Shown piece by piece: positions 22,829 to 33,889 of a stretch of 64,000 nucleotides of DNA (the stretch's first letter is position 1; each line of letters begins with the position of its first letter). The position numbers and the translations under genes are program-made. Source of the DNA: Neoceratodus forsteri (taxonomy: Eukaryota; Chordata; Ceratodontiformes; Ceratodontidae); the NCBI GenBank assembly GCA_016271365.2, contig CM057456.1:889262001-889326000 (forward strand), given 5' to 3'. The notes beneath the pieces are model-generated. The model worked only from the letters and a program-made list of their open reading frames with translations, ran no database searches and was not told the DNA's origin.

Positions 22829-22844
22829 GAAAATTAATATGCAG
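22829..22844. repeat. Target-site duplication, right copy (L1)
   Basis: GAAAATTAATATGCAG matches 15 of 16 bases of the left copy at 16,344-16,359. Confidence 0.9.
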
Positions 22845-24650
22845 TAATTGGGAACCAATACCCAGACTGGGTACATTTCCCCACTGTTTTACCCTTGAAA
22901 GTAAATTGAAAGCTGCTTTCAGATCAGTTGAGGCAACATATACATTCCTTTCTAAGTTATAAATATTTGAAAATCCAGTGAGTAAAAACAAAGCACTGAA
23001 TGAAAGTTCAGTAAATTTTGATAAATCCCACTTGAAATTTAGAAACACCCTTGTTTGCATCTAGCCATCCCTCCAAAACTTTCAATATTGTACTTGTGAA
23101 TTTCTTGAGTATCTAGAACAAAATTGGGCAGTACCTAAAGGGATCATCTTGTCTGTCTCATTTATAAATTGAATACATTTTCCCTCCAGCTATTCGCAAT
23201 AGCGTTTTTAGAAATACAGTTTTTAAAAACTGCCAATCTATCAGACTATCAGATTAAACTGAGTTTACAAATTTTAATGAAGATTTCATCATTGCCTGTG
23301 GCTTTATTGCCATTGAAGGATGATACTGTATGGTCAAGAATACAATACTTCCTCAGAAGTAATACTAAGCCTGATTTGTTTATTTTCAAATTTCCTTTGA
23401 AATAGTTACCCATTGTGCAGTTACTGTAAACCATGGAAACATAAATTCACATCATAAGTCCTATTGCCTTACTACAAGACTCAAAAATGTCTTTACATCT
23501 TTCTTAATTGCCTCATAAGTCTTTATCCATGTATCTCTTCTAAATACCTCCTTCCTTTGTTTTAGAAATTGTCTGTAAATGTTTCTAACACAATTTAGTA
23601 TTGCTCCATTTTCTTTACAGAGATCCCATCTTAGACATCACATCATATAAGCCAATTAATCTGTGTTTGTACTCATTGCAATCATTGTTAAACCAAATTG
23701 GGCTTCATTTGTTCCCTTACATGTTTTATGTAGTAAGTGTTTCATCCTTTCAGCACACCATTTCATAAGTTCATACATTTTCTTGTGAATGGAGTGAACA
23801 AAGATTTCACAGTTTGACTCTTGAGTAAATTTCACAGAAAATTCCAATTAAATCATGTTCAATGTTTAAACACCACCTACAAGACTTTTTTTAATTTATT
23901 CTCAATAAGATGATCCAAATATTTAACTTCAATGTTTCTTTTGATTGCTGGTTGTCGATGAATAATAAGTGAGAAATTATTACTTTTGATATGTGTTACA
24001 ATTCTAAAATCAAAAAATATTTACGAATATCCCAAATAGGTACTGTGGCTTTATTCCAATAAGTAGGCTGAAACTGTAGACTGAAGCTTTAGTAATATTA
24101 GTTGTAGTTCCTTCCTTATCACTCTCAAATCTACCATTTAAAACATTTAGTATATCATTTTCCATATCTGAATCAAATTTTGACCAGTGTTACTGGCAAA
24201 CCTATGATAGTATATTGGATTTAAAAGGGAAACCATCTAATTCATAATGGAGTAAGTTATTGGAATTTTCAATACGGGCATTAAAATGTCATCATTTACT
24301 TTAGTTTATACCTGGAAATTTCTCCATTGAGTCCTTTAGATGTATATTTAGATCACCCCATATAGTTATATTGTAATATTTTGATGTTAAAGGGAGAATA
24401 TTGATATTTATTATGAACAATTTTACATGGTCTGTTCTAATTAAACCACTGGGAAAATATAGGGTCTAATATAATTCTTGCTGGTACAATATTGCTCTAA
24501 GGGTTTTAACATATGGAAAAAGACCCCACATGTTCTCTCTTTTTATAAAATTTCTTACCCAGTACTGTGGCCACTAAATAACCATTAAAGGGGAATATTT
24601 TTTCCTCTCAAATACCAAGATTCCTGCAAGCACAACATATCAAAGTTGTC
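22845..24650 (-). pseudogene. LINE endonuclease and N-terminal RT half (interrupted by L1)
   Basis: On the minus strand, from about 24,600 downward, split frames give FNGYLVATVLGKKFY, TIWGDLNIHLKDSME (the GDFN-type block near 24,350), then WFNNDCNEYKHRLIGLYDVM near 23,670 (the linker motif WF..C...K), VSSFNGNKATGNDEIF near 23,290 (RT entry, K-x-x-G-x-D), and ASTDLKAAFNLLSRVKQW near 22,910 (the catalytic D...AF block). It continues across the L1 insertion at 16,343-15,600. Stops are frequent. The element is AT-rich and old. The clade is uncertain: the DLKAAF and WF..C motifs are not CR1- or L1-like. Confidence 0.65.
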
Positions 24651-24704
24651 AAAAAAATGTATTTGAGTCTTGAAGCTTATTAACTAGACCAACAGTAGTC
24701 CAAC

Positions 24705-24766
24705 TTATAGTTATAGTTATAGTTATAGTTATAGTTATAGTTATAGTTATAGTTATAGTTATAGTT
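24705..24766. repeat. (TTATAG)n microsatellite
   Basis: About ten uninterrupted hexamer units, TTATAG, run through this segment. Confidence 0.95.
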
Positions 24767-25029
24767 GGTATTGTCTCCATCCGCTGGAATTATTTTTTTT
24801 CAGTTGCTGTCACTGAATTCTCGGGAGTAACACTGTGAGTTAGTCAGGCATTCATACTCCATGGTAAAGCTTCAAATCTATTTTTCATTGTTGGTTGGTT
24901 ATGTTTTGTTACCATGGATCCTATTTTTGGAAATGTATCAGCATGTTCAGGTTTTAAGGGCTTTTCCAACACATTAAAAACATCTTTAGCCACAATATTT
25001 TGATTATCCTTTTTTTAAATTGTTTAAAT

Positions 25030-25375
25030 CCACAGTTAGGATACCAAAAAGATGTTAGTGCCAGTAACCCAGGTTCGAAAATGGACTCGGGTTATCAGGA
25101 TGCCAGCACAGGGGAGGGTGAAAGCCTGATTGAGCAAGCTGGAAGGCAGCTCTCCTCTCCTAGGGGTGGTCATGCCCCCCATAGTCCCACTGCCACCGGG
25201 TGGAGGTCTGGTGGTTAGTGGAGGTGGTAGGGGAGACATGAAGGGAGGGCACCTTGAGATGCGGTGTGCACTTGCCTCCACAAGTGCTTGCACATCCAAG
25301 GTAGGGGGCCAGGATCAGGGAGAAAAAAGACAAAAATACCATAAAAATCTATATGGAAATAAAATCCAATTTTAG
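25030..25375 (+). mobile_element. tRNA-derived SINE, 5'-incomplete
   Basis: A B-box-like ACCCAGGTTCGAAAATGG lies at about 25,067. The body shares in order GACTCGGGTTATCAG, CTGATTGAGCA, CTCTCCTCTCCTAGGG and TGCACTTGCCTCCACAAGTG with the complete SINE at 48,686-49,185 (CTCGTCAGAGG, GATTGAGCTGCTGA, CTTCTCTCCAGGGAG, GTGTGCCTCCACGCACATG). It ends in an A-rich stretch with AAATAAAATCC. The A-box region is missing or too diverged. Confidence 0.65.
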
Positions 25376-26194
25376 TGCTTCTTTTAATATTGCCTTGCCA
25401 AAAATTGATTCCAAAGAAGAAGGTAAGTTTCACCCTCCTGTAGAAATATCTTTATTTCTTCAATTTGCAGTAATAATTTTGTCCAATAGAATATGTAGCT
25501 ATTTTTTTAATAAAGAGCAAATGGATCTGAAGTTAAGTTCCATTTAATCATAACAGAGATAATATTTGTGTTCTGGAAATCTTATCCTCATCTACTCAAT
25601 TTAGCAAAGTTGTATTGTAGCTCACAACTGTCTTAAACCTGTTATTTACTGATTTTTACTCTTTGTTCTGCTAGAAATGTCACCATTCTTTGCATAAAAA
25701 GAATTATAACAAATTAGATTAACACAGTGTCATAGTACTGTCATTCTCATTCTCACATCTGTCATTTATAACAGTTTATTCTTCTTTATTGTGTTATTTA
25801 ACCTAGTTAATGGAATGGCCTCACACAGGGCCTGGGTGTGGTTCTGTACAGAGGCAGCACCATTGACAGTGGTGTAACTACACACATGTCCATACCCCAT
25901 TTGATGCACACAGCTGACCAAATACTGTAGCATCATGTTTGTTGACAGAGGAGTTCTATCTGTTACAACAGGTTATATCAAAACATATATTATGGGCATC
26001 TAAAAACCATAGATCCATCTGGTGTGTGCAGTCTGGCATATACTGTACTTTATCCTGCCAGCTACTTAACTAAGGTAACTGGCATTCAAGTACAACTGGG
26101 ACAGCTGAGTGTACAGTCAAACCACAATTAATACATTTTCAGTCAATTCCATATGCAACACATGCACATGTGACTGAACACACACCAGCATAGA
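25376..26194. other. No gene seen
   Basis: AT-rich sequence with no recognised domain or repeat. Confidence 0.5.
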
Positions 26195-26995
26195 AAAGTA
26201 AACCCCACGTAAACAAGAGCTAGTGTGCTTGTCTGAGTTGGGGGAAGGGAACTGTTATCATCTTTGCAGTTAGCTAGGTGAGTAGTAGAGCTGTAAATTG
26301 GGGTGTGTGGCTTAGGCAGAAGTAAACCAGGTGTCTGCATTTAAACTTTCCTAGTTAGCTTTTGGCACAGAGGAATCTTGCTATCAGAGCAAGGCTAAGA
26401 AGGCTGCTCACTAATGAGCTAAAACTTTACTACTAGGGAACAGGATCTGCAAGGTAAATTGGGACATTCAGTTAAGGTAAAAGCAAGCAAACAAGAACGT
26501 GAGAGTCAGTGTGCTTGTCTGAATTGGGGGAAGGGAAATGTTATCATCTTTGCAGTTAGCTAGGTGAGAAGGAGGGCTGTAAATGGGGGGGGGGCTAAGC
26601 AGGAGTAAACCAGGTGTCTACATTTAAACTTTCCTAGTTAGCTTCTGGCAGAGAGGAATCTTGCTATCAGAGCAAGGCTAGAAAGGCAGCTGACTAAGGA
26701 GCTACAACCTTGCTACTAGAGAAGAGGGTCTGCAAGGTAAATTGGGACCTTCAATTAGAGTAAAACCAAACAACAAAAACAAGAGTTAGTGTGCTTGTCT
26801 GAGTTGGGGGAAGGGAACTGTTATCATCTTTGCAGTTAGCTAGGCAAGTAGGAGAGCTGTAAATTAGGGTGTGTGACATATGCAGAAGTAAATCAGGTGT
26901 CTGCATCTAAACTTCCCTAGTTAGCTTTTGACAGAGAGGAATCTTGCTATCAGGGCAAGGCTAAGAAGGCAGTTAGAACCTTACTACTAGATGAT
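26195..26995 (+). repeat. Tandem 280-286-bp monomers upstream of a CR1
   Basis: The string (T/C)AGTGTGCTTGTCTGA(G/A)TTGGGGG occurs at 26,221, 26,507 and 26,787, giving periods of 286 and 280. Each unit carries in order GGGAAGGGAA(A/C)TGTTATCATC, GCAGTTAGCTAGG, AACCAGGTGTCT (diverged in the third unit), CTAGTTAGCTT and GAATCTTGCTATCAG. The third unit stops after TTACTACTAG near 26,990, about 70% complete. A short similar segment (AAACAAGAGC) precedes the first. The array lies 425 bases upstream of the CR1 ORF1 start. Confidence 0.85.
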
Positions 26996-27419
26996 ATTGC
27001 CCTCCCACTCTCTCCACCACCCTACCACCCTTAGCCAGTTACACTTTTATAGGCACTGGAGTTGAGTGACAACAGGAACTTCCTGTTTGGGAGCAGGAAG
27101 GGAGGGATCACTGAGACACATTAGACTCGCCATCCTTGAAGGAAAAGAGTAGCTCTCCTTCCCCCCCAGCTGCTGGAGGTCTGACTATGAGCAAGGAAGA
27201 AGGAGACTACTGAGGAATACAGAAACATCCTGTCCCAGAACAGGAAGTGTGGGAACTGTAAGGGCACAAAGGCAGTAGGAAAGTAGGGAGAAAAAACAAA
27301 CAAACACACACTACTTCACACATTAAAGGCAACCTAGAGCAGATACAGCCCCAAGGAAGAGGGGAAAGAGAGAGGGAAAAAAGCAAACAAAAAGAAAAGA
27401 AAAGAAGAACATAGGTGGC

Positions 27420-28397
27420 ATGGATATCTACATTTCCCATGGCAGAGGAACTCTCATACCCAGAGGATTTCTTTGGAGAGTGGGGTGTTGTCCCATTTGC
27501 AGGAATCTACACAAACTAAAGGCACAGCTGAATGCAGCATGGAAGGAAATACCTCAGCCATGGACCTGATATGTTGGAATGGAAACTGAAATCCATGCCA
27601 TCATATTCTGCAACATCAGTTCCCCCCAGAAGTCCACTTCCACAAAGAAGATCTGGTCCAGGGGGGGTGGAAGGTAGTACAGAAGAGAGGAAGTAAACTC
27701 AGCAGGATGAATCAGATAAACCTTCTTCATGCCACAGCCATCCCAACTGCAAACCATTTTTCACCACTGATGGAGGAAGAGGATCTTGGCCAAATGGAAG
27801 AGGACAACAAAGCAGTCAAAGGGCAAAGACTGCAACCAGATAAGGAGAACGGTGCATGCAAAATAAAGAACAAGAAAGAAAGAAGTAGGAAAGTAATCAT
27901 CATGAGGGACTCCATGATCGGGGGTAGAGACCCAGCTGAATGACTATGGACATACAAGGGTGCTAATCAGGTGCCTTCCAGGAGCCACAGCAAAACACAA
28001 TACCAATCACATTGGAAGGATAGCAGAGAAAGAAGAGGAGGACCTGAAAATCCTGGTGCACCTGAGGACAAATGACCAGGCAGGGCACTCAGTAGAGGAA
28101 GACAAATGAAACCTAGTTAAACTAGGAGACTGACTTTCCACTCAAAAGATCTCACTGGCCTTATCTGAGGTATTTCCTCTGTGGGGCAAGGACAGTAGCA
28201 CAGAGAAGGTCAGTAGTAAAGAAATCGAAGAGTTCAGCAAGTGATTGAGGAACTGGTGTCAAGATAGAAGCTACCACTTTGTTGGTGCATGGGAAGACTT
28301 CTGGGAGAGGAGGTTCTTCAGGTATGATGGACTGCACCTAATGAGGGAAGGAGTAAGAGTACTGGGTCAAAAATGTGACATGTGCATTGGGCATTTA
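27420..28397 (+). pseudogene. CR1 ORF1 with zinc-like motif and SGNH esterase domain
   Basis: From ATG 27,420 the frame reads MDIYISHGRG and then CCPICRNLHKLKAQL (about 27,489), which aligns with YCPICRHL of the copy at 5.25 kb. The first Cys pair is lost here. The central region is frame-broken. VIIMRDSMIGG at about 27,896 is the nucleophile block (RDS for GDS). A degraded HLRTNDQ-like block (GTND position) lies near 28,062, and the final FRYDGLHL-like block is frame-shifted near 28,320. The ORF ends before a short spacer and ORF2. The three CR1 ORF1 copies in the window share this plan, but each has lost different catalytic residues. Confidence 0.75.
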
Positions 28398-28689
28398 AAT
28401 TAGGGAAGGGGGAGCTGAAGGCAAAGGACCCTATCAAAGACACACTAGAAGATAGGAACTTAGCTGTAACTCCCCCCAAAACAGGAATTAATCATGGAAT
28501 GCAAACATTGACTAGCAAGAACACGAAGGAAGGTAAGCAAACACAAATGGATATGGGACTCAGTAGTATGCATACTGGAAAGAAACTAGAGGTAAAACAT
28601 AAGGTCAAGGGAGGAAATATTTAAAAAGGTGACAAACCATGGAAAGCCATGTGCACAAATGCTCTCAGACTGGTGAATAAAATCTCAGA

Positions 28690-31326
28690 CCTAATGGCTT
28701 GATGTCAGCGGCTGACCTGGACATTGTTGCTGTGACTGAGACATGGTACACAGGGAACCATGACTGGGATATAGCTATGCCAAGGTACACTCTGTTCTGA
28801 AAACATAGCGAAGGAAAAAAGGGTGGAGGAGTGGCTATCTATGTTAGGGAGAAAATAAATGCTACAGATGTACAGGGCATATGGGAGGTGGGGGAGGCAC
28901 TGTGGGTTATGTTGGAAATGGGGAATGGTACTGCCATTCGAGTAGGTGTGATCCATAGACCTCTGGCACAGGGGGAGGAGTTGGACAATGTACTAGTGGA
29001 AGTAATCCATGAAATGTCAGCAAAAGGGAAGATATTGCTGAAGGGAGACTTCAGTTTGCCAGAAGTCAATTGGAGCATCCATACTTCAGCCACAGCAAAG
29101 AGAAGAAACATCCTGAAAGCTCTTCAGGGGAAGGGAATCAGACATCTAGTGGTGGAACACACCTGTGAAGGGGCAGTATTAGACCTGGTGCTCACCAACA
29201 GAGAAAGGGTAATGGATGTAGAAGTGGTGAGTCAGCTGGGGTCCATCGACCACAGTATAGTATAGTTTAACATGAGGATAGTAGAGGAATCCAGCCACAC
29301 AAAGGCAGGGGTCATGGGTTTCAGAAGGGTCAATTTTGCAAAGATGGAGGTATGTCTGAAGAAAGCCCTAGGAGGTAGAGTGGGAAAAGGGGATGTAGAG
29401 AAACAATGGACACATCTTAAGGGAGCCATAACACAAACCACAAGCCTTTGCATTAGGCAACTAAGTTAAACAAAGAGGAAGAAAAAGCCACTCAGTTTCT
29501 CACAGGAGGTGAAGGGAAGGTGAGAGAAAAAAGACAGCATTCAGAAAATACAGAGAAACACAGAGGGAGGAAGATAGAAGAATGTATCTGGAAAAGCTAA
29601 AGGAGGTGGGAAAAGCAGTAAGAAAGGCCAAGGCACAGACAGAGGAAAGAATAACTAAGGCAATTAAAAAAGGAGACAACCTTTTTTAGATATATTAGAG
29701 AAAAGAGAAAAAACAAGTGGTGGGATTGTGAGACTAAAAAGGGAAGGAAGGGGGTCAGCAGAAGGGGACCATGAAAAAGCAGAAATACTGAACAAATATT
29801 GTTGTTCAATGTTCACTGTAGAAGGGTGTAGGGAGGAATCACAGCTAGGTGCAAGAAGTACCAAGGGGAGGAATGTAGCTACCAGTCCATTCAAAGCGAG
29901 TATTAAAGGAATTAGAAAAACTGAAAATAGGTAAAGCAATGGGGTCAGATGGAATACATCCCAGAATTCTAAAGGAACTAAGAAAGAAGCTAGCTGGATC
30001 CCTGACAGCCTTGTTCAACAAATCATTAAAAATGAGTGTGGTTCCAGCAGACTGGAAGAGGGTGAATGTTGTCCCTTTCCATAAGAGTGGGAGCAGGGAA
30101 GAGGCTGGTAACTATAGGCCAGTCAGCCTAACCTCAGCGGTCGGAAAACTGATGGAATCATTACTCAAGAAAAGGATTGTGACATACCTTGAATCCAGAG
30201 GACAGCAGGATCCGAGACAGCATGGTTTCACATCAGGCAGGTCTTTCCAAACAAACCTAAAAGATTTCTCTGATTGAGAGACAAGGGAGATTGATCAGGG
30301 AAGGGTGGTAGATGTGGCCTACCTGGATTTTAACAAGGCCTTCAATACTGTCCAACATAACAAGCTAATAAACAAATTGAGTAGCCTGGGAGTCAGATAT
30401 AGGGTTGTTTACTGGGTTATAAATTGGCTGACTGGTAGTAGACAAAGGGTGGTAATGAACAGAGTTCAGTCTGTAGAAAGGGAGGTGACCAGTGGTGTGC
30501 TTCAAGGATCAGTGCTAGGCCAAGTCCTCTTTAATGTCTTCATAAGTGACATTACAGAGGGGCTGGAGGGGAAAGTGTACCTCTTTGCAGATGATACAAA
30601 GATCTGCAATATGGTAGACACACCAGGAAGGGGACGGTGGAAAGAATGAGATGGGATTTTGGCAAGCTGGAGGATTGGTCAAATGTATGGCAGTTGAGAT
30701 TCAATGCAAAGAAGTGCAAAATTATGCACTTAGGTCATGGGAACCTGACAGAGGAGTACTCAGTGGGGGAGAAGGTACTGTCAGTCATCAAACAGGAGAG
30801 GGACATAGAAATAATTATATCTGAAGACCTAAAGGTGGCTGGACAGTGTGAGAAATTGGTTAGAAGGGCCCGCGGGATGTTGGGGTACATAGGGAGAGGT
30901 ATCACAAGCAGAAAAAAGGCGGTGGTGTTGCCACTACACAGATTATTAGTGAGACCTCATCTGGAGTGCAGTGTCCAGTTTTGGAGGCAGCATTTCATGA
31001 AGAACATAGACAGAGTGGAGGTAGTCCAAAGAAGGGATACGGAAATGGTACAGGGGCTGCTCCAGAAGTCGTATGAGGAGAGACTGAAAGACCTCAATAT
31101 GTATTCTCTAGAGATGTGAAGAGAGAGGGGGGACATGATAGAGCTGTATAAATACCTTAAAAGGATCAATAAGTTACAGGAGGATAGCATCTTTCAGAAA
31201 AGAAGATGGACAAGAACTAGGGGACATGAGATGAGGCTGGAGAGAGGAAGAATCAGGGTAGTGAGAGGAAGTATTTCTTTACAGAGAGGGTGGTGGATAC
31301 TTGGAACAGCCTCCCTGCTTGGGTGA
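28690..31326 (+). pseudogene. CR1 ORF2: APE endonuclease and reverse transcriptase
   Basis: The endonuclease starts near 28,710 (LDIVAVTETWYTGNHDWD) and continues with GGGVAIYVREKINA, IRVGVIHRPL, LLKGDFSLPEVNW (GDF-S for GDFN, about 29,040) and LDLVLTNRER; LGSIDHSIV is the SDH-type block. The linker is frame-broken at 29,470-29,730. The RT runs GSDGIHPRILKEL (29,943), DWKRVNVVPFHKSGS, GNYRPVSLTSAVGKLMESL, VAYLDFNKAFNTVQH (30,313), GVLQGSVLGQVLF and LFADDTKICN (about 30,580, FADD intact). The thumb (IISEDLKVAGQCEKL, MLGYIGRGITS, VRPHLECSVQFW) ends with RTRGHEMRLERG before 31,326. Five or more frame breaks are needed. Confidence 0.85.
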
Positions 31327-31856
31327 TAGGGGCAAAAACATCAGAGCAATTAAAAATGTATGGGACACACACACATACAAGGGAACCCTAGAAAAAGGGA
31401 AGAGTAGGAAAGCCGTAGATCAACTACAGTCTGCAGCATAAGTTAAAGGTAGAAAAAAATGGGCAGACTAGATGGGCCAGGTGGCCCTTATCTGCCAAAA
31501 AAATTCTATGTATCTATGTAAGCCATGTCTTGTAAGCTGCCTCTGTTAGAAAAACTTCTTAACTACAGCAACAGTGTACAGTAGGACGTGACGGAATAAC
31601 AGAAACAATTTACTGTAGCATTGTTTATTTTCACATTTAGTTAATTGAGTGCAAGCCAAAAAAGTATTTTAACAATATATGATTAGTGCCTTCATGTATA
31701 CTGTAATGATGAAAATTGCAAATAGGGCTTGTTAGCATAATTTTATTTTACCACATACTGTATGCCCATCTGAGCAAATACAGATTGTTTCACAAGAGAA
31801 TATAAGCAGTTCTATTGTGTATAAAAACCTTACCATTGAAGTTCAGTTCCACTTAC

Positions 31857-31976
31857 CAGCCATTTTGTGGTGACGTTGGAGAAACATAATTGTCACTTCA
31901 CCACCCAGTGACTCAGTGATGTAGTGCTGCTTCCACTGCAGGTTATCCAAGATGTGCCTTACCTGCTGGACACTTT
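31857..31976 (-). other. Exon-like open segment of unknown origin
   Basis: On the minus strand a 40-codon open frame (starting SVQQVRHILDNLQWKQHYI, ending RHHKMAG) abuts GTAAGTGG, a near-consensus splice donor (plus 31,849-31,856). Upstream in the same frame there is a TAA, then AAIGRTLQEHYARLM, so similarity may extend beyond the stop. No convincing acceptor tract precedes it. I do not recognise the protein. It could be a decayed exon or retro-copy, or chance. Confidence 0.25.
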
Positions 31977-31979
31977 ACA

Positions 31980-33290
31980 TCAGTCTAGCATAATGCTCCT
32001 GCAGGGTTCTCCCAATGGCTGCCCAAAAAATATCTTGTTTATGTACTACCAGTCTCTTGTGTCCATATCCCACTATTTCTTGTCACTTCAGTGACAAGAA
32101 GATTAACCTTATCACTGAAAGGAGCAGATAAACTATTGTGGCTCCTCTCACCTTCTCTCTAGGAGTATACGAAGTTAGAAAGCTTTGCTTTGTGAAGCAA
32201 GTTCACCAAGTTCCCTGACTTCACAAAGTGCGAAATGACACTTTGCATAGTTTCTCACCTAGCAAAGTGTCTCCTTCACTTTGTCAAGTTTACACACAGT
32301 GGCACTTCCCCAGTGAAAGTTCTGGCGAAGTGCCACTACATGTTTTCATCAGGCGAAGTAGTATGTTGCTGCAAATAACTACGCAAAAAAAATCTTGTCA
32401 AGGTATTCCTACCCCCACCGACTATGCGGCCATTTCCCACCCCTGCCCAGCTCCCAGACATGTAAAAATAATTTCCTCCTACCCTGACACCTATTAGCAC
32501 CCATCTATCCACACTTAGCCAGGCCAACGTTCTTCAGAAGTATATTGCCTGTGACAGCAAATTAAAATACCATCCCCCCCACTAGCACCAAATCAAGTAA
32601 CCTCCCCTCCCTGACACCAACTTGCTAATGAGTGAAACCCCACCTTACTGCTTAGCACCCAACCTCTTTCCTCTCTCTCCTCACCCCAAGCCCGCAAAGT
32701 TAAAGGATATGCCAGTGCACCCATAAATAAAATCCCAAACTCCATCCTTTCTGAAAAGTGTGCTACACTCTTCAGTACCATTCAATACATAAATGAATGA
32801 TGACATCCTCTATATTAACACCTGCTTGATTGACAGTTCAGCCCTTTAATTGTTACTATAGATGATGTCATCTTTCACTAAGCCAAATTGGACCAGACAG
32901 TTGGCAACTTTGCTACACATAGCAGGAAGTTCCCAACTTTGCGCCAACTTCACCACCAAAGTTTACATTTGCTACATCTCTACGTCTGTCTCCCCCCAAA
33001 TCTTTTGAGAATAACTTTTTTATCTATAGAACTGTTTGATCCTCAGCTGCTGCCTTCTTCTGCATCAGGTCTGTTTGCTTGGCACCCCCAATTGTATCTG
33101 CCACTCTCTTCACTGTCATGCCAGCAGTGATGCACAAGAGATGGGACCTGAGGGCACTGGTGCTGTCATATTTGGTGGCTAGTGCACATGTGGCTTTTAT
33201 CCCCCTTTTCTTCCTCTGGATCCCCAAAGGCCGAGTTATATTCAATGACATGCATGCTGATGCATGTGCACATTAGAGGTATCTGAGTGA
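31980..33290. other. Unassigned sequence with a MITE end
   Basis: The segment 32,170-32,340 is rich in short inverted strings around TTTGC/GCAAAG and GCGAAGT, like the hAT-type MITEs at 56.9 and 59.0 kb. 32,380-32,860 has no recognised feature. A MITE right end lies at 32,895-32,982. 33,000-33,290 may be the distal body of the SINE that follows, without a clear boundary. Confidence 0.35.
32895..32982. repeat. Right end of an hAT-type MITE
   Basis: GCGCCAACTTCACCACCAAA, then GTTTACATTTGCTACATCTCTA, closely matches the right ends of the elements at 56,869-57,174 (GAAGTTTAAATTTGCTGAATCTCTA, in two parts) and 58,979-59,272. A matching left end and duplication were not found, so this is a partial copy. 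Confidence 0.5.
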
Positions 33291-33299
33291 GGTCCTCTT

Positions 33300-33519
33300 C
33301 CCACAGTGCTTGCCTGCTGCACCATCCAGCCTCTGCTACATGGTGACTACAGTAAGATGCACTACTTCTTCCCTGGGAGGTGAAGAGCTGTCTATGGAAT
33401 GTTCAATCCTCCTTCCCCCAGCTGGCCATCAAGCAACCCTGGTCCATTCCGAACTCAAGTCGCCGGTATGGCAGCTGATGAGATGTCACACCTCATCCCT
33501 CTGCACCATTGGGCCAGCT
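33300..33519 (-). mobile_element. tRNA-derived SINE (minus strand)
   Basis: Minus-strand sequence from 33,519 reads GCTGGCCCAATGGTGCAGAG, then CCGGCGACTTGAGTTCGGAATGG, corresponding to the A-box and B-box head of the SINEs at 48,686 and 54,458 (GGCCCGGTGGTGCTGAG; CCGGTGACCCAGGTTTGGGAATGG). The body shares GATTGAAC, CAGCTCTTC and CCCAGGGAAG-like strings. The 3' limit is not clear. Confidence 0.65.
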
Positions 33520-33529
33520 TTAAAATAAC

Positions 33530-33889
33530 ATTTGAAAGCAAAAAACAAACTTTGGTAAATTTTCCTTCAAAATAGCAATGGAAACTGCGTCAGCACTAGT
33601 AACTTCCACAGAACAATATTACAGGTTATGTACATTTTCCCACCATTACAATACCTGGCCATTTGTGATTGGTGAAACATTGTATGGTGTAAAAAGAATG
33701 TGCCATAACAGCAACCATGTATAACAAAATTGCCAATTACATTTACTAATGGAGATCTGCAGAAAAAGATTATGAACTGAAAAAAAACAGAACGGCAAAA
33801 AAGGAAGTACTCTTAAACATTTTGCCAATATCAAGGTGGAATTCTGCAGAATTACCAAAACAAATTCTGAAATGCATTGCAGAAGCACT
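33530..33889. other. No gene seen
   Basis: AT-rich sequence without a recognised motif. Confidence 0.5.

Larger units (their letters stand above)
26195..31521 (+). mobile_element. Nearly complete CR1 LINE with 5' monomers
   Basis: In order: tandem monomers (26,195-26,995), a 425-base leader, ORF1 (27,420 to about 28,397), ORF2 with endonuclease and RT (about 28,690-31,326), and a 3' UTR ending ATTCTATGTATCTATGT at about 31,504-31,521, the CR1 3' terminal motif. Total length is about 5.3 kb if the monomers belong to it. ORFs carry stops and frameshifts, so it is inactive, but it is the most complete CR1 in the window. The absence of an evident target-site duplication is usual for CR1. Confidence 0.8.

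Noticed and set aside
24705..24766. CRISPR-like or regulatory repeat array
   Set aside because: It is a simple TTATAG microsatellite without spacers.
33024..33251. Minus-strand 75-codon ORF rich in basic residues
   Set aside because: No domain is recognised and no splice sites bound it; it may be SINE body or chance.
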